Below are positions 23,847 to 32,921 of a DNA stretch of 64,000 nucleotides, one piece after another. Position numbers and translations under genes: made by a program. Under the pieces are notes generated by a model, which saw nothing but the letters and a program-made list of their open reading frames with translations, made no database searches and was not told the origin of the DNA. The DNA is from Aquabacterium sp029268225 (GTDB taxonomy: Bacteria > Pseudomonadota > Gammaproteobacteria > Burkholderiales > Burkholderiaceae_C): NCBI RefSeq assembly GCF_037482285.1, contig NZ_JBBEYB010000005.1:1-64000 (forward strand), read 5' to 3'. The stretch's first letter is position 1. Every line of letters begins with the position of its first letter.

Positions 23847-25724
23847 TCAGAACCAGTCGGCCTGGGCTTGCGCGCAGGTCAGGTCACGGCGCGAGACCAC
23901 GCCCAGCCAGGCATCGATCTTGGGCAACTCGTAGGCAAAGAAGTAGTCTGCCGCAGCACGCTTGCCTTGCAGGAAACCGGCGCCCAGAGGCCCTTGGTCC
24001 CATGTGCCCTTGGCCTGCGCAGCCTGCGCCGCAATGGCCAGCTCCAGCCAGATCCAGGCCAGCACGGTGTGGCCGAAGGCCTGCAGGTACAGCGTGGCGT
24101 TGGCCAGAGCCTCTTCAGGCTGCCCCGTGCTCCATGCCGCCTTGGTGGCAGCGCCCACCTTTTGCAGTGCACCGGCCAGGGCATTGGCGTGCAGCGCCAG
24201 GCCTTCGATGTGACCAGCCTTCTGGATGGTTTCGCTGATGCGCTCGGCCAGCACGGCCAGGGCCTTGCCACCGTTCATCACCACCTTGCGGCCCAGCAGG
24301 TCCATGCCCTGGATGCCGTGGGTGCCTTCGTGGATCATGTTGAGGCGGTTGTCACGCCAGTACTGCTCGACCGGGAAGTCGCGGGTGTAGCCGGCGCCGC
24401 CCAGCACCTGAATGGCCTGGCTGTTGGCCTCCAGCGCCCATTCGCTGGGCCAGCTCTTGGCGATCGGAGTGAGCAGTTCCAGCAGCAGGCGGGCTTTCTC
24501 GGCTTCGGCCTCGTTGCCGGTCTGTTCGTCGTCCACCAGCTGGGCGCACAGCAGCGCCAGCGCCAGGCCGCCTTCGGCGACCGTCTTTTGCATCATCAGC
24601 ATGCGCTTGACGTCGGTGTGCTGGATGATGGGGATCTGCGGGCTACTGGCGTCCTTGCCCGCCGCGGTCATGGCACGGCCTTGCGGGCGGTCCTTGGCGT
24701 AAGCCAGCGAGGCTTCGAAGCCGGCGTAGCCCAGCATGGTCGCGCCCAGGCCCACGCCAATGCGGGCCTCGTTCATCAGCGTGAACATGCACTTGAGGCC
24801 TTCACCGGGCTTGCCGATCAGGTAGCCCACGGCGCCGGCCTGGCCGTGCACCGGGAACTTGCCTTCGCCAAAGTTCAGCAGGGTGTTGACCGTGCCGCGG
24901 TAGCCGCACTTGTGGTTGAGGCCGGCCAGCGACACGTCGTTGCGCTGGTTGGTGATGGTGCCGTCGGCCTGCACCAGCTTGCGCGGCACGATGAAGAGCG
25001 AGATGCCCTTCACGCCGGGAATGGTCTTGCCGTCTTCGCCGGGGATCTTGGCCAGCACCAGGTGCACGATGTTCTCGCCCATCTCGTGCTCGCCGCCCGA
25101 GATCCACATCTTGTTGCCCTTGAGCCGGAAGCGTGGGCCCAGCGGGTCCTGCTGCCAGGGCGTGGCGCCGTGGGCTTCGCTGCCGGTGTCGGGCACGGCC
25201 TTGGTGGCGATGTCCGACAGGCTGGAGCCGGCTTGCGGCTCGCTCAGGCACATGGTGCCGAAGGTGCGGCCTTCAAAGCTGGGCTTGGCGAAGACCTCGA
25301 TTTGCTGGGGGGTGCCATGCGCCAGGATGGTGTTGGCATTGCCACGCGTGAGCATGGGGTAGCCCGCCAGGGACACGCTGGCCTTGAAGAAGAAGCTCAT
25401 CGCGGCCATCTCGACCACGGTGGGCAGCTGCATGCCACCGACCGCGGCGTCCTGCGCGCCGGCCATCAGGCCCGAGTCGATGAAGGCCTGCAGGGCCTTG
25501 GGAGTCTCGGCCGGCAGGTGCACACGTTCGCCGTCGAACTCGGGCTCCTGCAGGTCGGTCAGGCGGTTGAAAGGGGCGAACTGCTCGGCGGCAATCTTCT
25601 CGCCCAGGTCCAGCACTGCGTCGAAGGTGTCACGGCTGTGCTCGGCGTGGCGGGGGCGTTCGCACAGGGCGTCTGCCTTCAGCCAGTCGTAGAGCAGGAA
25701 GTCGAGGGTGGCGCGTTGGGTCAT
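23847..25724 (-). CDS. Acyl-CoA dehydrogenase, long (about 600-residue) subfamily
   Basis: This 625-residue flavoprotein would introduce a 2,3-double bond into an acyl-CoA. It has the middle-domain signatures MCLSEPQAGSSLSDIAT and RFRLKGNKMWISGGEHE, and the C-terminal IHEGTHGIQGMDLLGRK, where the Glu is the expected catalytic base. The extra N- and C-terminal segments put it in the long subfamily that includes DmdC-type enzymes. It lies 50 bp downstream of the enoyl-CoA hydratase gene. Confidence 0.92.
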   Translation of the reverse strand: MTQRATLDFLLYDWLKADALCERPRHAEHSRDTFDAVLDLGEKIAAEQFAPFNRLTDLQEPEFDGERVHLPAETPKALQAFIDSGLMAGAQDAAVGGMQLPTVVEMAAMSFFFKASVSLAGYPMLTRGNANTILAHGTPQQIEVFAKPSFEGRTFGTMCLSEPQAGSSLSDIATKAVPDTGSEAHGATPWQQDPLGPRFRLKGNKMWISGGEHEMGENIVHLVLAKIPGEDGKTIPGVKGISLFIVPRKLVQADGTITNQRNDVSLAGLNHKCGYRGTVNTLLNFGEGKFPVHGQAGAVGYLIGKPGEGLKCMFTLMNEARIGVGLGATMLGYAGFEASLAYAKDRPQGRAMTAAGKDASSPQIPIIQHTDVKRMLMMQKTVAEGGLALALLCAQLVDDEQTGNEAEAEKARLLLELLTPIAKSWPSEWALEANSQAIQVLGGAGYTRDFPVEQYWRDNRLNMIHEGTHGIQGMDLLGRKVVMNGGKALAVLAERISETIQKAGHIEGLALHANALAGALQKVGAATKAAWSTGQPEEALANATLYLQAFGHTVLAWIWLELAIAAQAAQAKGTWDQGPLGAGFLQGKRAAADYFFAYELPKIDAWLGVVSRRDLTCAQAQADWF

Positions 25725-25774
25725 GATGACAATCAGTTCAGATCAGGTTGACAGGCAGGCTCAAACGATGCGCC

Positions 25775-26563
25775 TCAGCGTCCTTTGAAGACGGCTTCGC
25801 GACGCTGCAGGAAGGACGCCACGCCCTCGGCAGCATCCTCGCTCTGCATCACGGGCACCATGTCCACAAACAGGTGACGGGCGGCTTCGGCCTCGCCCTC
25901 GTTCCACGCCATGCGGGTGGACTTGAGCACGCCTTGCACGCCCAGCGGCGCGGCCTTGGCAATTTGCGTGGCGATCTCGCGGGCCTTGGTGACTTGCTCA
26001 CCGGGAGGCACCACCTCCTGGACCAGGCCCGTGCGCAGGGCTTCTTCGGCGTACCAGAATTCGCCCGTCAGCAGGTAGCGGTGCGCCGCCCCCCAGCCCA
26101 TCTGGCGTGGCAGGCGCAAGGTGGCACCGCCACAGGGGAAGATGCCGCGCTTGACTTCCAGCATGGCAAAACGCGTGTCCGAGGCCGCGACGCGGATCTC
26201 GGTGTTGAGCATGATCTCCACCCCCCAGGTGAAGCAGTTGCCCTGCACCGCCATCACCACCGGCTTGGTGTGACGCTGGGCCTGCAGGCCGAAGGGGTCG
26301 ATCTCGCCTTCGCCCACCTCAAAACCCTTGCCATTGCCGAAAATCGGCGCCCACTTGTCCAGCTCGACACCCGAGCTGAAGTGCGCCCCCTCGCCGTACA
26401 GCAGGCCCACGCGCAACTCGGGGTTGCGGCTGAGTTCGCCATAGGCGCGGGCCAGATCACGGTACATCTCGGGCGAGAGCGCGTTGTGCTTCTCAGGCCG
26501 GTTGACCTTGATTTCCAGGATGTGGCCGTTCTGATTGGTTTCGATGTGAGACATGTCAGACAC
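25775..26563 (-). CDS. Enoyl-CoA hydratase/isomerase family protein
   Basis: The 262-residue crotonase-fold protein binds acyl-CoA through oxyanion-hole segments AHFSSGVELD and VQGNCFTWGVEIMLN. The usual lipGxGGT loop reads GIFPCGGATLRLPRQMGW, a mild variant. It would hydrate or isomerise the product of the adjacent acyl-CoA dehydrogenase. The start is the ATG at 26563; a second ATG three codons later is also possible. Confidence 0.88.
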   Translation of the reverse strand: MSDMSHIETNQNGHILEIKVNRPEKHNALSPEMYRDLARAYGELSRNPELRVGLLYGEGAHFSSGVELDKWAPIFGNGKGFEVGEGEIDPFGLQAQRHTKPVVMAVQGNCFTWGVEIMLNTEIRVAASDTRFAMLEVKRGIFPCGGATLRLPRQMGWGAAHRYLLTGEFWYAEEALRTGLVQEVVPPGEQVTKAREIATQIAKAAPLGVQGVLKSTRMAWNEGEAEAARHLFVDMVPVMQSEDAAEGVASFLQRREAVFKGR

Positions 26564-26588
26564 CTCTGTGCAGGGGCGGTCAAAAAAA

Positions 26589-26616
26589 GGTCTGCCCAGC
26601 CATCGCCTTGCAGACC
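26589..26616 (-). terminator. Possible intrinsic terminator between hydroxyacyl-CoA dehydrogenase and hydratase genes
   Basis: GGTCTGC (26589-26595) pairs with GCAGACC (26610-26616). On the minus strand the hairpin is followed by seven T residues. The arms are short and the loop is 14 nt, so it may only attenuate transcription into the downstream hydratase gene. Confidence 0.4.
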
Positions 26617-26668
26617 CTCACGATGGGCTCAGTGCTGCTCAAACTGAGCCATGAATGTCATGGGCTGC

Positions 26669-28771
26669 TCAGGCCTTGCCGTTGAAGGTCTTGCCTTCGG
26701 CCACCAAACGGGCCAGCAGCGGGGCCGGGGTCCAGAAGGCCTGGTCCGCGCCGGGCAGTGCCTGGAAGCCCTTCATCAGCTCGACCACCTTGGGCAGGCC
26801 CATCAGGTCGGCGTACAGCATCGGCCCCCCCCAGGTCAGCGGGAAGCCGTAGCCGGTCAGGTAGACCATGTCGATGTCGGAGGCCTTGGAGGCGATGCCC
26901 TCTTCCAGGATCTGCGCGCCCTCGTTGACCATCGCCAGCACCAGGCGGTTGACGATTTCCTCGTCGCTGATGGTGCGCGGTGTGATGCCTTTGTCGGCAC
27001 GGACCTTGTCGATGCAAGCCTGCACCTCGGCCGAAGGGATCGGGTCGCGCTTGCCGGCTTCGTAGTCGTACCAGCCCTTGCCCACCTTCTGGCCAAAGCG
27101 GCCCAGCTCGCAAATGGCGTCGCCCACCGGGCTGTAGACCACATCAGGCTGCTCGACACGGCGGCGCTTGCGGATGGCAAAGCCGATGTCATTGCCGGCC
27201 AGGTCGCCCACGCGGAAGGGGCCCATGGCAAAGCCGAAAGCCTCGGCCGCCTTGTCCACCTGCGGCACCGTGGCGCCCTCTTCCACCAGCTGGAAGCTCT
27301 GGCGCACGTACTGTTCGAACATGCGGTTGCCGATGAAGCCATCGCACACGCCCGACACCACAGCGACCTTCTTGATTTTCTTGGCCACCTGCATCACGGT
27401 CGCCATCACGTCCTTGGCCGTGTGCTTGCTGCGCACCACTTCCAGCAGGCGCATCACGTTGGCCGGGCTGAAGAAGTGCAGGCCCACCACGTCTTGCGGG
27501 CGCTTGGTCACTTCGGCGATCTTGTCCACGTCCAGTGTCGAGGTGTTCGACGCGAGGATGGCACCGGGCTTCATCACCGCATCCAGCTTCGTGAACACCT
27601 GGGCCTTCACCTCCATGTTCTCGAACACGGCTTCGATGACCATGTCGGCCTGGGCGATGTCGTCGTAGCTCAGGGTGGTGGTGAGCAGGCTCATGCGCTG
27701 CTCGTACTTGTCCTGGGCCAGCTTGCCCTTGGCCACCTGGGCTTCGTAGTTCTTGCGGATCACACCCACGCCACGGTCGATGGCCTCTTGCTTCATCTCC
27801 AGCAACTTCACCGGAATGCCGGCGTTGAGGAAGCACATGGTGATGCCGCCGCCCATGGTGCCGGCGCCAATCACGGCCACCTGCTTCACCTCGCGGGTGG
27901 GCGTGTTGTCGGGCACATCGGGGATCTTGCTGGCGGCGCGCTCACCGAAGAAAGCGTGCTGCATGGCCTTGGCCTGCGGGCCGACCATGATGGCCTTGAA
28001 AATTTCCAGCTCTTTCTGGATGCCGGTGTCGATGTCGTCCTTCGTGGCGATCTCGATGGCATCGATGCAGCGCTGGGGCGACACCAGACCGCGGCGGGCC
28101 TTGGCCATGTCGGCGCGAGCCTTGTCGAACAGGCCCGCATCGGCGACCGTCGGCGCGGGCAGATCCCGCACGCGCGGCATCGGGCGCACCGCAGCCACCT
28201 CCAGCGCGAAGGCCTGCGCCCCGGCGAGCAAATCACCCTCGATCAGCTTGGCAATCAGCTGTTGGCCAGGCACCTTGGCCAGCTTGTCGCTGGGCACCGA
28301 GGCACCGCTCGTGACCATCTGCAAGGCCATCTCGACCGGCAGCACGCGCGGCAGACGTTGCGTACCACCGCCACCGGGGATCAGGCCGATGTTCACCTCC
28401 GGCAGGGCCACCTGCACGCCAGGGGCCATCACGCGGTAGTGGCAACCCAAGGCCAGTTCCAGGCCACCGCCCATCACCACCCCGTGGATGGCGGCGACGA
28501 CCGGCTTGCTGCTGGCTTCGATGGCCGCGATGACGGCGTGCAGACCAGGCTCGGCAAAAGCCGCCGGGGTGCCGAATTCACGGATGTCGGCGCCACCGCA
28601 GAACACCTTGCCCCCACCGATGATCACCACCGCCTGCACGCTGGCATCAGCCTCAGCCTGCTTCAAACCCTCAAACACCCCGGCACGGGTGCTGTGACCA
28701 AAGCCGTTGACGGGCGGGTTGTTCAGGGTGATGACGGCGACGCCGCCGTTGACTTGGTAGGTGGTGCTCAT
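26669..28771 (-). CDS. Bifunctional enoyl-CoA hydratase/3-hydroxyacyl-CoA dehydrogenase (FadB/FadJ-like)
   Basis: About 700 residues from the ATG at 28771, which gives the conserved start MSTTYQVNGGVAVITLNNPP; a longer frame to 28819 adds nothing familiar. The N-terminal crotonase domain (residues 1-200) has HGVVMGGGLELALGCHYRV. The NAD-binding domain begins at VAVIGAGTMGGGI near 300, followed by HFFSPANVM and two 3-hydroxyacyl dehydrogenase C-terminal domains. It performs two successive beta-oxidation steps. No thiolase partner is seen in the window. Confidence 0.93.
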   Translation of the reverse strand: MSTTYQVNGGVAVITLNNPPVNGFGHSTRAGVFEGLKQAEADASVQAVVIIGGGKVFCGGADIREFGTPAAFAEPGLHAVIAAIEASSKPVVAAIHGVVMGGGLELALGCHYRVMAPGVQVALPEVNIGLIPGGGGTQRLPRVLPVEMALQMVTSGASVPSDKLAKVPGQQLIAKLIEGDLLAGAQAFALEVAAVRPMPRVRDLPAPTVADAGLFDKARADMAKARRGLVSPQRCIDAIEIATKDDIDTGIQKELEIFKAIMVGPQAKAMQHAFFGERAASKIPDVPDNTPTREVKQVAVIGAGTMGGGITMCFLNAGIPVKLLEMKQEAIDRGVGVIRKNYEAQVAKGKLAQDKYEQRMSLLTTTLSYDDIAQADMVIEAVFENMEVKAQVFTKLDAVMKPGAILASNTSTLDVDKIAEVTKRPQDVVGLHFFSPANVMRLLEVVRSKHTAKDVMATVMQVAKKIKKVAVVSGVCDGFIGNRMFEQYVRQSFQLVEEGATVPQVDKAAEAFGFAMGPFRVGDLAGNDIGFAIRKRRRVEQPDVVYSPVGDAICELGRFGQKVGKGWYDYEAGKRDPIPSAEVQACIDKVRADKGITPRTISDEEIVNRLVLAMVNEGAQILEEGIASKASDIDMVYLTGYGFPLTWGGPMLYADLMGLPKVVELMKGFQALPGADQAFWTPAPLLARLVAEGKTFNGKA

Positions 28772-28983
28772 GGCGATCTCGGGACGTTGATAGACGGATG
28801 CCAGGCCGCGCGTCACCACCTCACGCGGCGACCACGCTCTGCCTGGCGACCAGACAACTCATTCTGACAAGAGTTCTTGTAAGAATATCCGAAGATTGTG
28901 GCAGAGCTTGCTCCCCGTGTTGCACAAACACAGGGAAAGTCCCAAGCCACAAAGTCCGCAAATTCCGCCAAGCGAACCAAAAA

Positions 28984-29679
28984 TCAGACCTCCAGCCACT
29001 CCTTGCGGACGTACTGGTCGGCCCGCAGCTCATCGGGGGTGCCGTGGAACACCACCTCACCGTGGCCCATCACGTAGCAGCGCTGCGAGATGTCCAGGGC
29101 GATCGTGAGCTTCTGCTCCACCAGCAGCACAGCCAGGCCGCGCTTTTGCAGCTCCTTGAGGTACTCCCCCACCAGTTCCACGATCTTCGGCGCCAGCCCT
29201 TCGGTCGGCTCGTCGATCATGATCAGGTCCGGGTCGCCCATCAGGGTGCGACACAGCGTGAGCATCTGCTGCTCACCGCCCGACATCACGCCCGCCTCGG
29301 TGTGCTGGCGCTCCTTCAGGCGCGGGAACATCTGGTACATGTCGTCCAGGCTCCAGCGTCCGGGCTTCTTACCCCCCTTCTGGCCCAGCAGCAGGTTCTG
29401 CTCCACGGTCAGCTTGGGGAACACATCGCGGCTTTCGGGCACATAGCCCAGGCCGTGGCGCGCGATGTCGTAGGTCTTGTGCCCCAGCAGCTCCTGGTCA
29501 TTCCACTTCACAGAACCTTGTGCATCCACCAGGCCCATGATGGCCTTGATGGTGGTGGAGCGCCCCGAGCCGTTGCGGCCCAGCAGGCTGACGATTTCGC
29601 CGGGTTTGACCTCCATGTCGACGCCATGGAGGATGTGGCTCTTGCCGTAAAACGCGTGCAGGTTTTGAATGTTCAGCAT
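28984..29679 (-). CDS. livF: ABC transporter ATP-binding protein, LivF type
   Basis: The 231-residue ATPase of a branched-chain amino acid/amide-type importer has the signature MSGGEQQML and Walker B LIMIDEPTEGL. Walker A reads GRNGSGRST, with Arg 40 where Lys is normal, confirmed from the codons. I recall GRNG-x-GRST in other burkholderial LivF copies, so it may be a subfamily trait. It is the last gene of the transporter run, 2 bp after livG. Confidence 0.9.
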   Translation of the reverse strand: MLNIQNLHAFYGKSHILHGVDMEVKPGEIVSLLGRNGSGRSTTIKAIMGLVDAQGSVKWNDQELLGHKTYDIARHGLGYVPESRDVFPKLTVEQNLLLGQKGGKKPGRWSLDDMYQMFPRLKERQHTEAGVMSGGEQQMLTLCRTLMGDPDLIMIDEPTEGLAPKIVELVGEYLKELQKRGLAVLLVEQKLTIALDISQRCYVMGHGEVVFHGTPDELRADQYVRKEWLEV

Positions 29680-29681
29680 GC

Positions 29682-30482
29682 TCAGACTCCTGCCTCGGCG
29701 GCCTGGTTCTGGGCCAGCACCGAGCCCAGATACGCCTCTTTGACGCGGTCGTTCGCCCGCACGTTCTCGGGCGTATCAAAAGCGATCACCTCGCCGTACA
29801 CCAGCACCGCAATGCGGTCGGCCAGCCCGAACACCACACCCATGTCGTGCTCCACGGTCAGCAAGGTCTTGCCTTCCGTGACTTCACGGATCATGCGCAC
29901 GAAGTTCGCCGTCTCCGACTTGCTCATGCCGGCCGTCGGCTCATCCAGCAGGATCACATTGCCACCGCCGGCGATGGTCACGCCCACTTCCAGCGCACGC
30001 TGCTCGGCGTAGGTCAGGGAGGTGACATGCACGTCGCGCTTGCGACGCAGGCGGATCATGTCCAGCACCTCTTCCGCACGCTGGTTGACCGCGTCCAGCT
30101 TGGAAAGGAAACGCCAGAAGGCGTAACGCTCACCCATGGACCACAGCACCGCGCAGCGGATGTTCTCGAACACGCTCAAGCGTGGGAACAGGTTGGACAC
30201 CTGAAAGCTGCGGGCCAGGCCGCGGCGGTTGATCTCGTAAGGCGTCATCCCATGGATGGCTTCGCCATTCAACAGGATCTCGCCACTGGTGATCGGCAGT
30301 CGCCCGCTGATCAGATTGAACAGCGTGGACTTGCCCGCGCCGTTGGGGCCGATCAGGGCCACGCGCTCGCCGGCTTTCACCGCCAGCTCGGCCCCTCGGA
30401 TGATTTCGGTCTTGCCAAAAGACTTGCGCACGCTGCGCAACTCAAGTGCCAGACCTGATGCAGATGCCTTGTGCTCGCTCAT
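29682..30482 (-). CDS. livG: ABC transporter ATP-binding protein, LivG type
   Basis: The 266-residue ATPase starts at the ATG at 30482 (MSEHKASAS); the longer open frame upstream overlaps livM and has no homology. Walker A is canonical (GPNGAGKST), the signature motif appears as LTYAEQRALEVGVTIA and Walker B as VILLDEPTAGMS, with the C-terminal LivG extension. It pairs with LivF to power the LivHM channel. Confidence 0.93.
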   Translation of the reverse strand: MSEHKASASGLALELRSVRKSFGKTEIIRGAELAVKAGERVALIGPNGAGKSTLFNLISGRLPITSGEILLNGEAIHGMTPYEINRRGLARSFQVSNLFPRLSVFENIRCAVLWSMGERYAFWRFLSKLDAVNQRAEEVLDMIRLRRKRDVHVTSLTYAEQRALEVGVTIAGGGNVILLDEPTAGMSKSETANFVRMIREVTEGKTLLTVEHDMGVVFGLADRIAVLVYGEVIAFDTPENVRANDRVKEAYLGSVLAQNQAAEAGV

Positions 30483-30492
30483 GGTTGGCCTC

Positions 30493-31785
30493 TCAATGCA
30501 TTTGACGACGGAGGTTCTCCGCCTCGATGTCTTCCTGGATCTGTCCCCACTGGTGCACGAACTGACGCCGCACCAACTCGAACAGACCCACACCCGTGAT
30601 CAGCAGGAACACCGATCCCACCCAGGCATCCACGCCATGCGTGTTGATCGTCGCGCCCATGAAGCTCATCTCGGGGCCCAAGGCCTCGTTGAGCTTGATG
30701 TGATAGACCATCTCCACGATCACGGCCACCGCGGTCAGCACCACCAGCAGCGATCCCGCCAAAGCCAGGTACGAGGTCCAGAGACGACGCAACATACCGT
30801 AGGCGGCCAGGCGCAGGTTCATCATGATCAGACCCGAGATGCCACCGGGGGCGTACATCACCATCACCAGGAAGAAGATGCCCAGATAGAGCAACCATGC
30901 CTTGGTCATCTCCGACAGCAGCACCGTGGCCAGCACCATCATCACCGCGCCGATGATCGGCCCGAAGAAGAACAAGGCGCCACCCAGGAAGGTGAACAGC
31001 AGATAGGCCCCGGAGCGGTGCGCACTCACCACCTCGGCGGTCACGATCTCGAAGTTGATGGCGTACAGGCCACCCGCGATGCCGGCAAAGAAGCCCGCGA
31101 TCATGAAGGCCAGATAGCGCACACGCTGGGTGTCGTAACCGATGAACTCGACCCGCTCGGGGTTGTCGCGCACGGCATTCAGAATGCGCCCCAGCGGCGT
31201 CTGCGTGAAGGCAAACATCAACACCGTGCACACAAAGGTGTAGACCGCGATCAGGTAGTACACCTGAATCTCGGGCCCGAAGGTGATGCCCAGGAAGGGC
31301 TCACCCACCATGCGGTTGCTGGAGATGCCGCCTTCACCGCCGAAGAACTCCGGCAGCATCAGCGACATCGAGAACACCAGCTCACCAATGCCCAGGGTGA
31401 TCATCGCAAAGATGGTCCCCGACTTCTTGGTGGTGATGGAACCCAGCAGCGCCGACACCAGCAGGCCAGCCACACCACCGACCAGCGGCAGCAGGCTCAC
31501 CGGCACGTTCCAGGCGCCCTCGGACACCTTGTTGAGCACATGGATGGCGGCAAACGAGCCCAGGCCCGAATACACCGCATGGCCAAAGCTCAGCATGCCG
31601 CCCTGCCCCAACAGCATGTTGTAGGACAGGCAGGCAATGATGGCGATGCCCATTTGCGTGAGCATGGTCATCGACAGGCTGCTGTCGAACACCTTGGGCG
31701 CCACCAGCAGCACCAGGGCGAACAGGGACCACAGCACGATACGGCCCACATTGATGGGACGGAATGTGTACATCTTGTCAGTCAT
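30493..31785 (-). CDS. livM: ABC transporter permease, LivM type
   Basis: The 430-residue integral membrane protein has multiple hydrophobic spans and the family segments GQGGMLSFGHAVYSGLGSFAA and LGRILNAVRDNPERVEFIGY, the latter a cytoplasmic ATPase-contact loop. It forms the import channel with LivH. A long C-terminal extension beyond the usual core (last about 100 residues, with a further membrane span) is present. It is 7 bp downstream of livH. Confidence 0.92.
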   Translation of the reverse strand: MTDKMYTFRPINVGRIVLWSLFALVLLVAPKVFDSSLSMTMLTQMGIAIIACLSYNMLLGQGGMLSFGHAVYSGLGSFAAIHVLNKVSEGAWNVPVSLLPLVGGVAGLLVSALLGSITTKKSGTIFAMITLGIGELVFSMSLMLPEFFGGEGGISSNRMVGEPFLGITFGPEIQVYYLIAVYTFVCTVLMFAFTQTPLGRILNAVRDNPERVEFIGYDTQRVRYLAFMIAGFFAGIAGGLYAINFEIVTAEVVSAHRSGAYLLFTFLGGALFFFGPIIGAVMMVLATVLLSEMTKAWLLYLGIFFLVMVMYAPGGISGLIMMNLRLAAYGMLRRLWTSYLALAGSLLVVLTAVAVIVEMVYHIKLNEALGPEMSFMGATINTHGVDAWVGSVFLLITGVGLFELVRRQFVHQWGQIQEDIEAENLRRQMH

Positions 31786-31792
31786 GGTCTCT

Positions 31793-32815
31793 TTACTCCT
31801 CGCGGGTGCCCAGAAGGCCCTTGGGTCGGAAGATCAGGATCAGCACCAACAGGAGGTAGGGCAGGATCGGCGCCATCTGCGACACCGAGATCTTCAGGAT
31901 CGGGTAGGCCCAGTGCTCAAAAGAGACCGGGCTGCCCAGCTTCTCCATCACCGACACCACCGACACGTCGATGACCACGGCAAAGGTCTGGATCAGGCCA
32001 ATCAGGATGGAGGCCAGGAAGGCCCCCGCCAGCGAGCCCATGCCGCCAACGACCACCACCACGAAGATGATGGCCCCCACCGAGGCCGCCATGTTCGGCT
32101 CGGTCACGAAGGCGTTGCCCCCGATGACGCCAGCCAGACCAGCCAGGGCACAACCGCCCCCGAACACACCCATCATCACGCGCGGGACGTTGTGACCCAG
32201 CGACTGGGTCATCTCGGGGTGCGTCAGCGCAGCCTGGATGATCAGGCCGATGCGGGTGCGGGTCAGCAGCAGCCACAAGGCCACCAGCATCGCCAAAGCC
32301 ACCATGGCCATGAAGCCGCGGTACATCGGGAACTGGGTGCAAGAGTTGCCGGCGGCTGCACAAATCGCCGCATCACCGGCGCCCGCAAACCAGCTCAGGC
32401 CATGCCCCTGGATGTTGGCCAGGGTGAACAAGGCCCCATCCAGCGCCTCGGGCACGCGATAGTCCACGTTGGCCGGGCCCCAGATCAGGCGCACCACTTC
32501 CAGCACCACATACGACAGGCCGAAGGTCACCAGCAGTTCCGGCACATGACCGTAAGGATGCACCTTGCGCACCGAATAGCGCTCGAACGCCGCGCCCAGA
32601 GCGCCCACCAACAGCGGTGCCACGATCAAGGCGGGGAAAAAACCGATGCTGCCCGTGAGCGCATAGGCGAAATAAGCACCCAGCATGTAGAAGCTGGTGT
32701 GCGCAAAGTTCAGCACGCCCATCATGCTGAAAATGAGCGTCAACCCGGAGCTGAGCATGAACAGCAGCAGCCCGTAGCTGAGCCCGTTGAGGGCAAAGAC
32801 AAAAAACGTTTCCAT
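31793..32815 (-). CDS. livH: ABC transporter permease, LivH type
   Basis: About 340 residues from METFFVFALNGLSYG at 32815; an in-frame start eight codons earlier is less likely. It contains SGLTLIFSMMGVLNFAHTSFYMLGAY, typical of LivH, and about eight membrane spans. It works with LivM, LivF and LivG. A strong hairpin separates it from the substrate-binding protein gene upstream, so it is probably expressed at a lower level than that protein. Confidence 0.92.
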   Translation of the reverse strand: METFFVFALNGLSYGLLLFMLSSGLTLIFSMMGVLNFAHTSFYMLGAYFAYALTGSIGFFPALIVAPLLVGALGAAFERYSVRKVHPYGHVPELLVTFGLSYVVLEVVRLIWGPANVDYRVPEALDGALFTLANIQGHGLSWFAGAGDAAICAAAGNSCTQFPMYRGFMAMVALAMLVALWLLLTRTRIGLIIQAALTHPEMTQSLGHNVPRVMMGVFGGGCALAGLAGVIGGNAFVTEPNMAASVGAIIFVVVVVGGMGSLAGAFLASILIGLIQTFAVVIDVSVVSVMEKLGSPVSFEHWAYPILKISVSQMAPILPYLLLVLILIFRPKGLLGTREE

Positions 32816-32872
32816 GACTGGCCCGCAGAGTTCGTTCACCGGTCAAGCCGGCACCACGATCAGGTCAAAAAA

Positions 32873-32909
32873 AGGGCATGCGACGCGCCGTAGCGCCCTC
32901 GCATGCCCT
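32873..32909 (-). terminator. Hairpin between substrate-binding protein and permease genes
   Basis: Perfect 11-bp arms (32873-32883 and 32899-32909) enclose a 15-nt loop and are followed on the minus strand by seven T residues. It would stop most transcripts after the substrate-binding gene while allowing some readthrough into livHMGF, a common way to give excess binding protein. Confidence 0.75.
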
Positions 32910-32921
32910 CAGCGCCTCACA

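Noticed and set aside
23532..28867. Several 300-740-codon plus-strand frames antisense to the beta-oxidation genes
   Set aside because: All have repetitive His/Gln/Arg/Gly-rich translations typical of the opposite strand of GC-rich genes, and each lies entirely over a well-supported enzyme gene.
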